64,000 bases of DNA from Mangrovimicrobium sp033283385 (GCA_033283385.1 JAWMQQ010000002.1:1-64000), one strand, 5' to 3'; counted from the first letter of the stretch, positions 48,903-58,110 are shown. A program made the numbers and translations. The notes: a model not told the origin generated them from the letters alone.

Positions 48903-50765
48903 ATGACTGCAACTAAATTTAAAGCGTGGTTCCGGGAATTCCCCGCGAGCTATGCCGAGCTTCAACCGTCGAAGCCCTCAGCCGAAACGGTCCGCTACCG
49001 ATTCATGGAGCTGGACCATACTCGCGCCACCGAGGACCAGCGGAAAGTCGAGGCGACTCTATCCACCGAGGCGCCTGTGATCCGCGCCGGTTATCGGGAA
49101 ATTCTCCGCCATAATCCCGAGGCGGTGAACCTGGAGCGCGCCACCGATAACACCCTGCCCCTGCTCTGGTCCCACAACCAGGACCAGCAAATTGGCGTAG
49201 CGGAGAATGTCCGCGTATTCCAGGGCAAGCTGCGCGCGACCTTGCGCTTTTCCAAGTCGGCCCGGGGCGAGGAAATCTGGCAGGACGTCAAGGCCGGTAT
49301 TGTCCGCGGAATCTCAATCGGCTACCTCATCGACGATTACGTCGAGAAAGACGCGGGGAACGATTGGCAGAGTGACCTGGTAGCAGTGCGCTGGACGCCC
49401 TTTGAGGCCTCCTGTGTGTCCTGCCCTGCTGACCTGTCCGCCGGCATCGGCCGCGCCCTCGAAAGCGGCTCAGTGTACGAACTGCCCCCAAAGGTAGCCA
49501 TCCTGCACCGGCAGCACCGCCTGCACGAACGCTACCGCGCCATGCTCGACAAGTTCCCCGAGATCGAGCAGGCGGAGACCGCCCAGGAACGGCTGGCGGA
49601 CATTCAAACCCGCATGATGACCGTTACCACCGACGACCAGACAACTCAGTGCCTGGACTTGATCCGTGACCTTTCCATTGACCACTGGTGCGACCAGGAG
49701 ACCGGTGCGCCCATTTCAGGCATCCAACGAACTCAAGGTACGAAACCTATGGAACAGCAATTTTCACTGTGTCGCGCCCTGGCGCTGACCTTCGACCCCG
49801 CGACCATCCGCACCGGCGGCCCCGAACTGGAGATCATGGAGGAAACCGCCAAGCGTCTGCACAAAGGCCGCGGCGAACGCTACACGATCCCGGAGAACGC
49901 CATTTTCCGCTCACTGACCAAGGGCGGCGACGGCGGCGACCTGATCGCCACCTCGCACCTGGCGAGTATGTTCATTCCTGCGCTGCGCGAGCGGATGATC
50001 ACCGGGCGCATGGGCGCCACGATCCTGCCGGGCCTTACCGGGGACATTCAGATCCCGCGCCAGACCGCCGACAGCTCGGCCACCTGGCTGGCCGGTGATG
50101 GCTCCGACCAGGTAACGCCCAGCGATCCCACCTATGACAAGATCACCCTGAGCCCGACCAGCGTCGGCGTATCGAGCACCATCTCCCGCAAGATGCTGCT
50201 GCAGGGTGATCCGGCATCCGAGGAACTGGTTAAAAACTCCCTGGCGTTTGCCATTGCGAAGGCAATCGACGTTGCTGCCATCAACGGCAGCGGGGCAAGC
50301 AACCAGCCGACCGGCATCCTCAGCCAGACTGGGGTGGCAACCACGACTTACGCGAACGGCGGCAGCCCTTCCTTCGCCAATATCGTGGACCTGGAAGGCG
50401 AGCTGATGACCGACGATGCCGATATGGGGAACCTGGGCTATGTGACCACTGGCGCCCTGGCATCCGGCTTGAAGCAAACGGAAATCGTCGCCAGCACCGG
50501 GCGCATGGTCTGGGAGGCAACCGCCGAGGGCGAAGGCCGCATGAATGGCTACCGCGCGCTGGTCTCCAACCTCATGCCGGCGGGTTACGTCCTGTTCGGC
50601 AACTGGGCCGACCTGATCATTGCCATGTGGAGTGGCCTGGACTTTGTGGTTGATCCGTACACCAGAGCCTCCTACGGCGACGTGGTGATCACCGTCTGGA
50701 CGGACTGCGACATTGCCGTGCGCCACGGAGAGAGCTTCGCGGAAATCCACGAGGCCGCAAGCTAA
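48903..50765 (+). CDS. Fused HK97-type prohead protease and major capsid protein
   Basis: A 620-residue polyprotein. Residues about 30-190 are a prohead protease (S78 type) with His91 in LPLLWSHNQDQQIGVAENVR and Ser138 in AGIVRGISIGYLIDDY. A helical linker of about 120 residues follows, like the scaffold (delta) domain. From about residue 335 comes an HK97-fold major capsid protein: GGDGGDLIATSHLASMFIPA, TWLAGDGSDQVTPSDPTYDK, INGSGASNQPTGILSQTGV, PYTRASYGDVVITVWTDCDI. The protease would cut itself and the scaffold off during head assembly. The ATG at 48903 follows CTAGGTGCTGTT; no portal or terminase is adjacent, which is unusual for a complete phage. Confidence 0.9.
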   Translation: MTATKFKAWFREFPASYAELQPSKPSAETVRYRFMELDHTRATEDQRKVEATLSTEAPVIRAGYREILRHNPEAVNLERATDNTLPLLWSHNQDQQIGVAENVRVFQGKLRATLRFSKSARGEEIWQDVKAGIVRGISIGYLIDDYVEKDAGNDWQSDLVAVRWTPFEASCVSCPADLSAGIGRALESGSVYELPPKVAILHRQHRLHERYRAMLDKFPEIEQAETAQERLADIQTRMMTVTTDDQTTQCLDLIRDLSIDHWCDQETGAPISGIQRTQGTKPMEQQFSLCRALALTFDPATIRTGGPELEIMEETAKRLHKGRGERYTIPENAIFRSLTKGGDGGDLIATSHLASMFIPALRERMITGRMGATILPGLTGDIQIPRQTADSSATWLAGDGSDQVTPSDPTYDKITLSPTSVGVSSTISRKMLLQGDPASEELVKNSLAFAIAKAIDVAAINGSGASNQPTGILSQTGVATTTYANGGSPSFANIVDLEGELMTDDADMGNLGYVTTGALASGLKQTEIVASTGRMVWEATAEGEGRMNGYRALVSNLMPAGYVLFGNWADLIIAMWSGLDFVVDPYTRASYGDVVITVWTDCDIAVRHGESFAEIHEAAS

Positions 50766-50996
50766 GCGAACTCCGCCGGGCATGTGGCGGAAAAGTGAGC
50801 GGACATGCACGGGACCTGTTGCCCGGTAGCCGCCGCTCACAGGGCGCACAGTGGGCCACCGACCTCTGTGCACGCGCCTGCCCCCGCCCCTTACTCCTTC
50901 GGGGTGGCACTGGCGCACTTTCCCAACCTGGTGCAGCTCTCGATAAAGATTGAGCTATGCTTACGCTTTCCAAGGACAGGCAGAGCAGGCGAACGT

Positions 50997-51395
50997 ATGT
51001 GGCCTTTTTCCAAGAGGGAGAAGCTCCAAATTCTCGATCTCCCGGTTTCTGGTAACTTCAACGTCGATGTAGTTGGAGAATCTCACTATCAAAAGCAGTT
51101 GAAGAAAATATGCGGCGGCCGGACCAAGAACGGTCACGAACTGGAAGTGAAAGCAATTCTCTACTGTGAAAACTACAACAAGCACGACGCCAACGCGGTT
51201 TGTGTGCAAATTGATGGCCTGACTGTAGGCTACCTATCGCGAGCGGATGCTAAGGAGCACCGGGCCGCCCTCGAAGAGCAAGGCATTCCAGAAACCCCTG
51301 TTCGCTGTGCCGCTCTAATCCGGGGTGGGTGGTCTAGAAAAATGGGACTCGATAAAGGCCAGTTTGGTGTCATGCTGGATTTACCTGAAGATTAG
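50997..51395 (+). CDS. HIRAN-domain-like protein
   Basis: A 132-residue protein beginning MWPFSKREKLQILDLPVSG. The stretch FNVDVVGESHYQKQLKKICG and YCENYNKHDANAVCVQIDGL, then TVGYLSRADAKEHRAALEEQ, match the HIRAN pattern (V-x-G-E-S-x-Y-Q start, N-x-x-D-x-x-A-V core, G-x-L-x-R-x-x-A). HIRAN domains bind DNA ends or stalled forks in helicases such as HLTF; stand-alone bacterial forms are often near phage genes. The ATG at 50997 begins exactly at the conserved region. It is the last plus-strand gene of the element. Confidence 0.72.
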   Translation: MWPFSKREKLQILDLPVSGNFNVDVVGESHYQKQLKKICGGRTKNGHELEVKAILYCENYNKHDANAVCVQIDGLTVGYLSRADAKEHRAALEEQGIPETPVRCAALIRGGWSRKMGLDKGQFGVMLDLPED

Positions 51396-51405
51396 CGGTT
51401 TGGGT

Positions 51406-51579
51406 CTATGTCCGCGTCCCTGAGCAATCCGGCACAATCACTGTAACGCGCTCCGTCGTCACGCTGGCAACCAGCAGGCCCGCGCCGAACCCCAGGACTA
51501 CCCCAAGGGCAATCCCTGCTAGCAGGAGCTTACGGGCGCTATGGCGGGCTTCTCGTTTGATCTTGTCGGAGCGGTCCAT
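51406..51579 (-). CDS. Small single-pass membrane protein
   Basis: A 57-residue frame starting MDRSDKIKREARHSARKLLL. A basic N-terminus, one hydrophobic segment (about residues 18-40, GIALGVVLGFGAGLLV) and a short tail with one Cys (TVIVPDCSGTRT) give the shape of a small inner-membrane protein. GGGGAAAG lies upstream of the start. It is 17 bp after the HNH gene on the same strand. Phage proteins of this shape include holins and Rz-like or membrane-targeted inhibitors; nothing distinguishes these here. Confidence 0.55.
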   Translation of the reverse strand: MDRSDKIKREARHSARKLLLAGIALGVVLGFGAGLLVASVTTERVTVIVPDCSGTRT

Positions 51580-51596
51580 TTGAAAATATCTTTCCC

Positions 51597-52328
51597 CTAT
51601 GACTCCTTCAAAGCACCGACAGGCATTACCAAGCCGTAGATTCGCAACTGTTTCCAGATCTCAATTCGGAATATTGACGTCACATCATCTACCGGATGTA
51701 TTGCGCGATGGACTACGATTCCAGGCTCATGCGCATATTCGAACCAACGTTCGATCTTTTGTAGTGCCCCAATGGCGACACTTTCCTCGACTGCTCGCAT
51801 ATGGATTTCATAATTATTGTCGATCATCCTTCCGTTATCGCCGAGATATATTAGTCCTCTCACGATCTTTTCGCCGAGCGCTGCAGTGCTCCCCCAATCG
51901 ATTGTAAGTGCCGTCAGGAGTGGTTCGTTCGGGAATCGTTCGGCCCCGAATCCAGGATAAACATCGATCTTATTCGAGGGATCGATAACTTCCATTTCAG
52001 CGACGATTCGATCGAGAGTGCGTTTTCTCGCGAGGGCATCTTTAGGTTTTTTGGCTTCACGGGGATCCAGCGCTCGCAGCGCCTTTTCCGCGATTCCTTT
52101 GGCATTGTGGTCCTCAACGTCAATACAGAGCCCGAGTTTGATCAGCATTTCACGTTCGATTTTGCCCAACCGCCCATTGCAGTGTCGGCAAGACGGCACT
52201 TTCCACTTCTCCGCTGTGGAGACGTTGCTCTCTGGATACCACGACACGGGGAAGACATGATCCCAGGTTAGGTTTTCGGAGTATTTCAGGCAGTGCACAC
52301 AATGACCGGGTGGCGGCTTCCTTGCCAT
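51597..52328 (-). CDS. HNH endonuclease domain protein
   Basis: A 243-residue protein. The N-terminus holds a zinc-supported HNH site: CVHCLKYSENLTWDHVFPVS with CxxC and the catalytic Asp-His, then PSCRHCNGRLGKIEREMLIK with the second CxxC and the Asn. The C-terminal 170 residues are unlike known phage HNH packaging nucleases and contain PNEPLLTALTIDWGSTAALG and ERWFEYAHEPGIVVHRAIHP. HNH proteins often assist phage terminases or act as defence nucleases; no terminase is present here, so an interference role is possible. The GC content is clearly lower than that of the chromosome. Confidence 0.85.
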   Translation of the reverse strand: MARKPPPGHCVHCLKYSENLTWDHVFPVSWYPESNVSTAEKWKVPSCRHCNGRLGKIEREMLIKLGLCIDVEDHNAKGIAEKALRALDPREAKKPKDALARKRTLDRIVAEMEVIDPSNKIDVYPGFGAERFPNEPLLTALTIDWGSTAALGEKIVRGLIYLGDNGRMIDNNYEIHMRAVEESVAIGALQKIERWFEYAHEPGIVVHRAIHPVDDVTSIFRIEIWKQLRIYGLVMPVGALKES

Positions 52329-52421
52329 ATCACTTAACCTCGCATGAATCCAATAACGCGAGCAAGTTAGCATAGGTGTGGAGGGGGCAGGAAATTGCGT
52401 GATCGGGCAGGCTGAATGAAA

Positions 52422-52439
52422 AGGCCCCCGAAGGGGCCT
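52422..52439 (-). terminator. Intrinsic terminator of the three-gene operon
   Basis: AGGCCCC-N4-GGGGCCT forms a 7-bp stem and on the minus strand is followed by a T-rich run (TTTTCATTC). It lies 55 bp past the end of the gene at 52494. Confidence 0.72.
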
Positions 52440-52493
52440 GTGGGATGCCAGGGATGGCAGCAGAATCAGAATAGCCCGGCAGTGGCGCGCCAG

Positions 52494-52736
52494 CTACGCT
52501 GTGGCCAGATTTGACGAATCATCCGTGCTGTCTGGTACTGAATTATCAAGACCGCTCTCGACGAAATCCTGTAACTCTTCCGACAACACGGCCAATGCGC
52601 AATGGAGACCGGGCCGCGCGGCTTCCATGTCAATCTGCGATCCCTCGGAGTGATCTTTCAGCACCTCACTGATTGCCCGGATCGCGTAGCTGATCTCGCA
52701 CTGGCGGAAAATATCGTGCCTCTCTCGCACTCTCAT
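52494..52736 (-). CDS. Small acidic element protein 3
   Basis: An 80-residue, mostly helical acidic protein (MRVRERHDIFRQCEISYAIR; ALAVLSEELQDFVESGLDNS). Third gene of a minus-strand operon, overlapping the previous one at ATGA. The three operon products share size, charge and a helix ending in an acidic LxEEL/AEEL-like stretch, so they may be distant paralogues. Function unknown. Confidence 0.6.
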   Translation of the reverse strand: MRVRERHDIFRQCEISYAIRAISEVLKDHSEGSQIDMEAARPGLHCALAVLSEELQDFVESGLDNSVPDSTDDSSNLATA

Positions 52737-52927
52737 GACCTGCCCTCCCCGGCTTCAAGTGCCTCGATCATTTGGTCCAACTCCTCAGCCATGCGCTCCG
52801 CGGTCGAATACAAAAGCCCGCTGTCAGAAGTGCCGTCCAGTGCCCTGGCAGACCTTAGGCAGGCGGCCAACTCCCGGGAGAGAAGGGAGGCGCCTCCCAG
52901 CGTGACCGCACGATTTTTGCCGCTCAT
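52733..52927 (-). CDS. Small acidic element protein 2
   Basis: A 64-residue protein (MSGKNRAVTLGGASLLSREL; STAERMAEELDQMIEALEAG). Helical, with an acidic C-terminus. It overlaps both neighbours at ATGA junctions, which implies coupled translation of all three. Function unknown; an immunity, regulatory or helper-interference role is possible from position only. Confidence 0.6.
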   Translation of the reverse strand: MSGKNRAVTLGGASLLSRELAACLRSARALDGTSDSGLLYSTAERMAEELDQMIEALEAGEGRS

Positions 52928-53124
52928 ACCTCACCCCGCTTGACGTCATTTTCGAGCACGTCCCCAGCGGCCTCAATCTTGTCGGCTATGCACTGGGCAA
53001 TCTCGCTCAATCCGGGTGAGTCTTCCACGTTGCGCGCGACGTACGTTGCCATAGCGTGAGCAGCTGCGATGTGGTCCTTCGCTTCAAGCAATGAATCTGC
53101 GGGGATATGATAATCAATAGCCAT
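52924..53124 (-). CDS. Small acidic element protein 1
   Basis: A 66-residue protein (MAIDYHIPADSLLEAKDHIA; QCIADKIEAAGDVLENDVKR). First gene of the operon, with a near-perfect AAGGAGG Shine-Dalgarno seven bases before the ATG at 53122-53124. A longer frame upstream is not needed. The strong ribosome site suggests real and possibly high expression. Function unknown. Confidence 0.65.
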   Translation of the reverse strand: MAIDYHIPADSLLEAKDHIAAAHAMATYVARNVEDSPGLSEIAQCIADKIEAAGDVLENDVKRGEV

Positions 53125-53264
53125 GGTGGCCTCCTTGGATAGTTGGGAAATCCGCCTCCAGGTGGTGCTAATCACCAAGAGGCGGACTGGCAGGTTAGCA
53201 CTACCGGACCAAGGACCGGCCCACCCGAAGGTGGCCCGCCAGCCCGCCAAACGCGGGCACGAAA

Positions 53265-53280
53265 AAGGCGCCGAAGCGCC
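53265..53280 (-). terminator. Short intrinsic terminator-like hairpin
   Basis: AGGCGC-CGAA-GCGCCT folds into a 6-bp hairpin with a stable loop; on the minus strand it is followed by TTTTT. It would stop leftward transcription entering from beyond attR before the three-gene operon promoter. The rest of 53125-53436 shows nothing else. Confidence 0.6.
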
Positions 53281-53436
53281 TCAGTGCGCTTGGTGTTTCC
53301 GGGTGCTAATCCGGGTAGCAGAATTTGCTGCCACGTCGTGAATATAGGCTTCGCTTCCCCCGCTGTCCAGCCTCCCCAGCAGAGTCGTTTTATTGTGCTT
53401 TTTGGGGTATGTTATGGCCTGCTAGTGTAGCGTTTC

Positions 53437-53487
53437 ACCTTGACATGGTAGAGGTCCCCAGTTCGAATCTGGGTAGTCCTACCAAAT
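53437..53487 (+). repeat. attR, 51-bp direct repeat (tRNA-Val 3' half)
   Basis: An exact copy of 44322-44372, lacking the tRNA 5' half, so it is not a functional tRNA. The displaced tRNA terminator begins six bases further on. Confidence 0.95.
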
Positions 53488-53492
53488 TCAGA

Positions 53493-53519
53493 AGCCCCGG
53501 CAATCGCCGGGGCTTTTTT
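53493..53519 (+). terminator. Original tRNA-Val terminator, displaced by integration
   Basis: AGCCCCGGC-AATC-GCCGGGGCT is a 9-bp perfect stem followed by TTTTTTG. It stands directly after attR, where the tRNA gene would end before integration. The left end now has only a weak AAACCC/GGGTTT hairpin behind the tRNA. Confidence 0.85.
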
Positions 53520-53522
53520 GTT

Positions 53523-53660
53523 TGGCCCCAGCTCGCGGACCAGCTTGCCGACAAGGTCATCGAGCGGGGGGAGTGCGAGCTCATGTCGGGGATCGCGGAG
53601 CCGCTGCCAGTGCAGATCTTCCTGCGCGCGATGGGCCTGCCGCTGGAGCGCCAGGCCGAG
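53523..53660 (+). pseudogene. Cytochrome P450 fragment
   Basis: About 46 codons read LADQLADKVIERGECELMSG then IAEPLPVQIFLRAMGLPLER, the helix region of bacterial cytochrome P450s that precedes the oxygen-binding helix. No start, haem-binding Cys or remaining domain exists, and the frame breaks at about 53660. This is a remnant between the tRNA terminator and the next fragment. Confidence 0.68.
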
Positions 53661-53667
53661 CCCGCGC

Positions 53668-53874
53668 AATACCGCCCGGGTGTTCCGCGACAGCACCGCG
53701 GAGCAGGTGCTGGAGCAGGGCGACGTCGAAGGCGGTATCTGGAACGCGGGACAGGTGATCGGGCTGATCGAGGACATGCCGGCCTGCGCTCAACTGTTAG
53801 TCCGTATGGTCGATGAGGCACGTACGGAATTGAGCCGTGTCAGTGCGCAGTTCGGGTTATCCTCAACGCGATAA
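53668..53874 (+). pseudogene. Nitronate monooxygenase C-terminal fragment
   Basis: In a different frame from the P450 piece, about 68 codons read ARVFRDSTAEQVLE, then GGIWNAGQVIGLIEDMPACA and RMVDEARTELSRVSAQFG, ending at TAA 53872-53874. This resembles the C-terminal end of NAD(P)H-dependent flavin oxidoreductases (nitronate monooxygenase), but a stretch of perhaps 20 residues seems missing after EQVLE. It is joined directly to the P450 fragment, which points to deletion between two decayed genes. Confidence 0.65.
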
Positions 53875-53897
53875 CAACAATTGAGGGAGCAGTAAAC

Positions 53898-55040
<1,143 letters not shown>

Positions 55041-55187
55041 CAGCCGCGCCGCACCCGGGCGTGGAGTGCCGTATCGACGCCATCAGCGAGTGATCTGGGA
55101 GTGAGCCGCAACCGCTGTTTTTCTACCTGCAGCGGCTGCGCGATCGACGATTCACCATCGTTTCAAGGCCGGGTCCAACAGCCTTTT

Positions 55188-55213
55188 GCCGCTCTTTCCG
55201 GGCGGCTTTTTTT
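55188..55213 (+). terminator. Intrinsic terminator
   Basis: GCCGC, an 9-nt loop, then GCGGC followed by seven T. It lies about 150 bp after the acyl-CoA dehydrogenase gene and before the small secreted-protein gene at 55326. Confidence 0.6.
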
Positions 55214-55325
55214 GCCGGAACCTGCGCTCGCCAGTCGCGCCGAAGTCTGCTACGTTTGTTCGGGGAAAAAAACGCCTGCGTGCACTCGCGCCAAAGGCAT
55301 CCACAGGGGATAGGGGGAACTGTCC

Positions 55326-55931
55326 ATGATGATCAAACACAGCATAAAGCCTGCCGTTGCAACCGGAGCGTTGCTCGGCCTGTTTTCACTCGGAGCGTCC
55401 GCCCAGATTGCTCCGCCGACCGTCACCTACGTGCCGGTTCCGCCGCCCGCGGTGGTCGCCCAGGCCGTGCCGGCCATGAGCAGCGCCGCGCTGATCGCAC
55501 TGGCGATGCTGCTGGGCTTTGTCGGGGTGCGCCTGCTGAAGGACAAGCGCGCGCGCAAGGTCATGTCGGTGGCGATACTGGTGGCCGGCGGTGCCTGCGC
55601 CGTGGTCGGCGCGATGCTCGGCGCCAACACCGTCCAGGCGCTTGCGAACGGCGCGGTGGGACCGACGGTTGTCAATCTCAGCAACCCGGACGGTACGCAG
55701 ATTACGCTGCCCATCGGACCCACTCCCGATTACCAGTTGCCCAACACCACCAGCGTACCGCTGAAAATCACCGCTATCGACCCGGGCGATTGTTCCGAAA
55801 CGCCGCTGGCCAATGCGGGTATCGCGACGCTGCCGCCCGGAGCCGTGGACAAGGGCGTATGCGCTGTCGGCACCGTGTTGAAGCCGGGCGACTACTGCAC
55901 CCTGGTGTTCTACTGTTCAATCCCGGTCTAG
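55326..55931 (+). CDS. Small secreted protein with mid-protein sorting-type signal (midcut-by-XrtH-like)
   Basis: A 201-residue precursor. A signal peptide (LLGLFSLGASAQIAPP) is followed by the motif VPAMSSAALIALAMLLGFVG, then Arg/Lys (RLLKDKRARK) and a second hydrophobic stretch. This arrangement looks like an IPTL-type exosortase signal placed in the middle, not the end, of the protein. About 100 further residues follow with three Cys (DPGDCSE, GVCAVG, DYCTLVFYCSIPV). It matches my memory of the NCBI family 'midcut-by-XrtH'. A partner with the same layout lies at 58111. Its stop overlaps the convergent C39-like gene by 4 bp. Confidence 0.75.
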   Translation: MMIKHSIKPAVATGALLGLFSLGASAQIAPPTVTYVPVPPPAVVAQAVPAMSSAALIALAMLLGFVGVRLLKDKRARKVMSVAILVAGGACAVVGAMLGANTVQALANGAVGPTVVNLSNPDGTQITLPIGPTPDYQLPNTTSVPLKITAIDPGDCSETPLANAGIATLPPGAVDKGVCAVGTVLKPGDYCTLVFYCSIPV

Positions 55932-57901
55932 CGATCGCTCACCGGCCCTGGCGCGGCTTCGCTGAAACGCCACGCCAGGGCGCCGTCGATCGCCACCCGG
56001 TCCGCGCCCGCAGGTAGCGGGTAGCCCGCCAGCAGGGATCTGCCGGTGTCGCTCAACCGGAAGCGCTGCGGGCTGCCAGCCCCCGCCTGCAGTGCATCGT
56101 CTTCCAGCCTTGTCGCCACCCGCGCTGCAGCCGCAGTGGCCTGTCCCGGGTCGTATAGCCGTAGCGCCCCGACGTCGTCGACCGCCAGCAACTGCACCCA
56201 GTGTCCGCCCGTGCGCGCCAGTTCGCCATCGTCCTGTTCGCTGTACCAGCCGAGGTTGAGTACGACACTGGCGCCGTTGGCCAGCGCTTCGCGCAGCCAG
56301 GACGCATCCACCCGGTAGCCCTGCTTCATGTGCCACGGCAGGCGCGCTTCGCCCACGTAGGCCAGCGCGTCCAGTCCCGTGCCGCGCGCCTGCGCGTAGC
56401 GCTGCAGTCCGTGGATAACCGCCAGGACGTCCGTACCCGCGACGGGGCGCGTCCCCATGTAGTCATCGCCGGCGAGTTTCCGGGCGAGGCCCAGGCGTTG
56501 CTCCACGGAAGGCGAACCCGCCGAACCGGCGATGGCGTTGGCCACGGCCACCGGGGCGCACATCGCCTCGCTGAGGGGTCCATCGTCGGGGAAGACATCG
56601 CGCTGGAGAATATTGTCAGCCACGTCCGGTGCTGCTGGTACCTGGGCGGATGTCGCCTCGGCGGGGAGCCGGAACGCCATGTCCTCGGTGATGAACTGCC
56701 AGTAGTGCCGGGTGCGCAGTTCCACCCGGGTGATGTCCCGGTAGTCCGCCTGGAACCAGGCCGGTCCCAGGTGGGACAGTTTCACGCTGTCCTGCGCCAC
56801 CCGGTGGCTGCCGCGCCAGGCTTCGATGTCCAGCATCTCGCCCTCGGATTCCGCCCAGGCGGTGCCGAAATACGCGCCGACGAAATCGAAGCGTCCCCCC
56901 GGCGTGGCGCTGGCAATGGTCACCGGGTGGCCGGAGCTGTTGTAGCCCACGGCGTGTCCGCTGCGCAGGACATTGACGAAACCCGGACCGCGGTAGAGCT
57001 GGTTGTCCGTGGCCAGCAGGTAGTTCCAGCGCAGCCCGTGATCACCGGAGGCGAGCTTGTCGATAACCGAGCGGTGCAGGTGATCGAAGCGCTGCACCTC
57101 CCGTCGCGGCAGAGGGGGTGGCCGGCTGGCCACTTCGCTGACGGCGGACAGGACGACCGGGGCCTCGTCCACGCTGACCTCGTGCAGGGTGACGCTGTCG
57201 CCGTCCCGCTCTGCCAGCAGCCGCCACCGCCCCGGAAGCACGGGTGCGCTGAAATAGCCCTCGGCGTCGGCCGCCAGTTGTATCTGCCGGTCGCCGGGGC
57301 CCGCGAGGAAGAACCGGGTGCCCGCGTCGTTCACCGGCAGCCGGCCGCCGATGGTGAGATCCGGCGCCAGCCCCACCACGTCGGGCGGTGATTCCGCCAC
57401 CAACCCGGCGGGAGAGCCGGCCAGCCGTTTGAAGCGGGTGGCCTGGCGCGCGTTGCCGGTGGTTACATGCCAGCCCGGCGGCGCCTCCACAGTGAACGTG
57501 TAGCGCGGCCCGGCCCGATTGATATCGGTCTCGCCTTCGCCGTCGTACATGTCGAAATTGGTATAGCCGTTGACGTTGGAGCGCTTCATGCGTTGGCTGC
57601 CGTCGGGACGATCCAGCACCACCGCGACGGACGCCATCGGCATATCGCCGGTGTCGTAACGGCCGTTGCGGTTGCGGTCCCGGAACGGGAATACCGACAT
57701 GTGCAGCGAGTGGCCGTGGTAGTCGTCCCAGTCGCGGTCCGGGTAGAAGTCGTCCGGGAGGGCTTCGGTGGCCGCTGCGGGCGCTGCGGGTTCGGGCGCC
57801 GGCGGCGCGGCGCCGATACCCATTCGGTAAAGGGCCGTGGCCAGCAGGCAGAATGCACCGAAAAACAGCAGGCCTGCTGCTGTCTGGCGTGGCGTTGGCA
57901 T
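55928..57901 (-). CDS. Membrane-anchored protein with C39-like cysteine peptidase domain
   Basis: A 657-residue protein. An N-terminal membrane anchor (GLLFFGAFCLLATALYRMG) and a Pro/Ala linker are followed by an SdrD/Cna-B-like beta module (VFPFRDRNRNGRYDTGDMPM; YTFTVEAPPGWHVTTGNARQ). Further beta-rich regions follow. A C-terminal papain-like domain has candidate triad Cys448 (SEAMCAPVAVANA), His567 (TGGHWVQLLAVD) and Asp584 (RLYDPGQA). The ATG at 57899-57901 is chosen because the anchor starts there. It lies between two midcut-type proteins, overlapping one by 4 bp, which suggests they are its substrates or partners; this is inference. Confidence 0.75.
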   Translation of the reverse strand: MPTPRQTAAGLLFFGAFCLLATALYRMGIGAAPPAPEPAAPAAATEALPDDFYPDRDWDDYHGHSLHMSVFPFRDRNRNGRYDTGDMPMASVAVVLDRPDGSQRMKRSNVNGYTNFDMYDGEGETDINRAGPRYTFTVEAPPGWHVTTGNARQATRFKRLAGSPAGLVAESPPDVVGLAPDLTIGGRLPVNDAGTRFFLAGPGDRQIQLAADAEGYFSAPVLPGRWRLLAERDGDSVTLHEVSVDEAPVVLSAVSEVASRPPPLPRREVQRFDHLHRSVIDKLASGDHGLRWNYLLATDNQLYRGPGFVNVLRSGHAVGYNSSGHPVTIASATPGGRFDFVGAYFGTAWAESEGEMLDIEAWRGSHRVAQDSVKLSHLGPAWFQADYRDITRVELRTRHYWQFITEDMAFRLPAEATSAQVPAAPDVADNILQRDVFPDDGPLSEAMCAPVAVANAIAGSAGSPSVEQRLGLARKLAGDDYMGTRPVAGTDVLAVIHGLQRYAQARGTGLDALAYVGEARLPWHMKQGYRVDASWLREALANGASVVLNLGWYSEQDDGELARTGGHWVQLLAVDDVGALRLYDPGQATAAAARVATRLEDDALQAGAGSPQRFRLSDTGRSLLAGYPLPAGADRVAIDGALAWRFSEAAPGPVSDR

Positions 57902-58110
57902 CGATCGTGGGCCCGTTAATGGTCTGGCGGTAGCCGGGATGGTAACAAAAGACTGCTCCCGCCCGCGCCCATACGAAGTCCCGACGCGTTTGAAAATTTT
58001 GAGGGCGGGTACATTTAACAGTATTAATCCTGTGGTCTTTATTGACCTATAAACCATCGTTTTCTAAAGTGTTGGCGGGGAAAAAATGGAATTGATAGGG
58101 GAAAAGGGAA

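Noticed and set aside
53437..53487. Second tRNA-Val
   Set aside because: Only the 3' half is present; the D arm and 5' acceptor strand are missing. It is the attachment-site copy.
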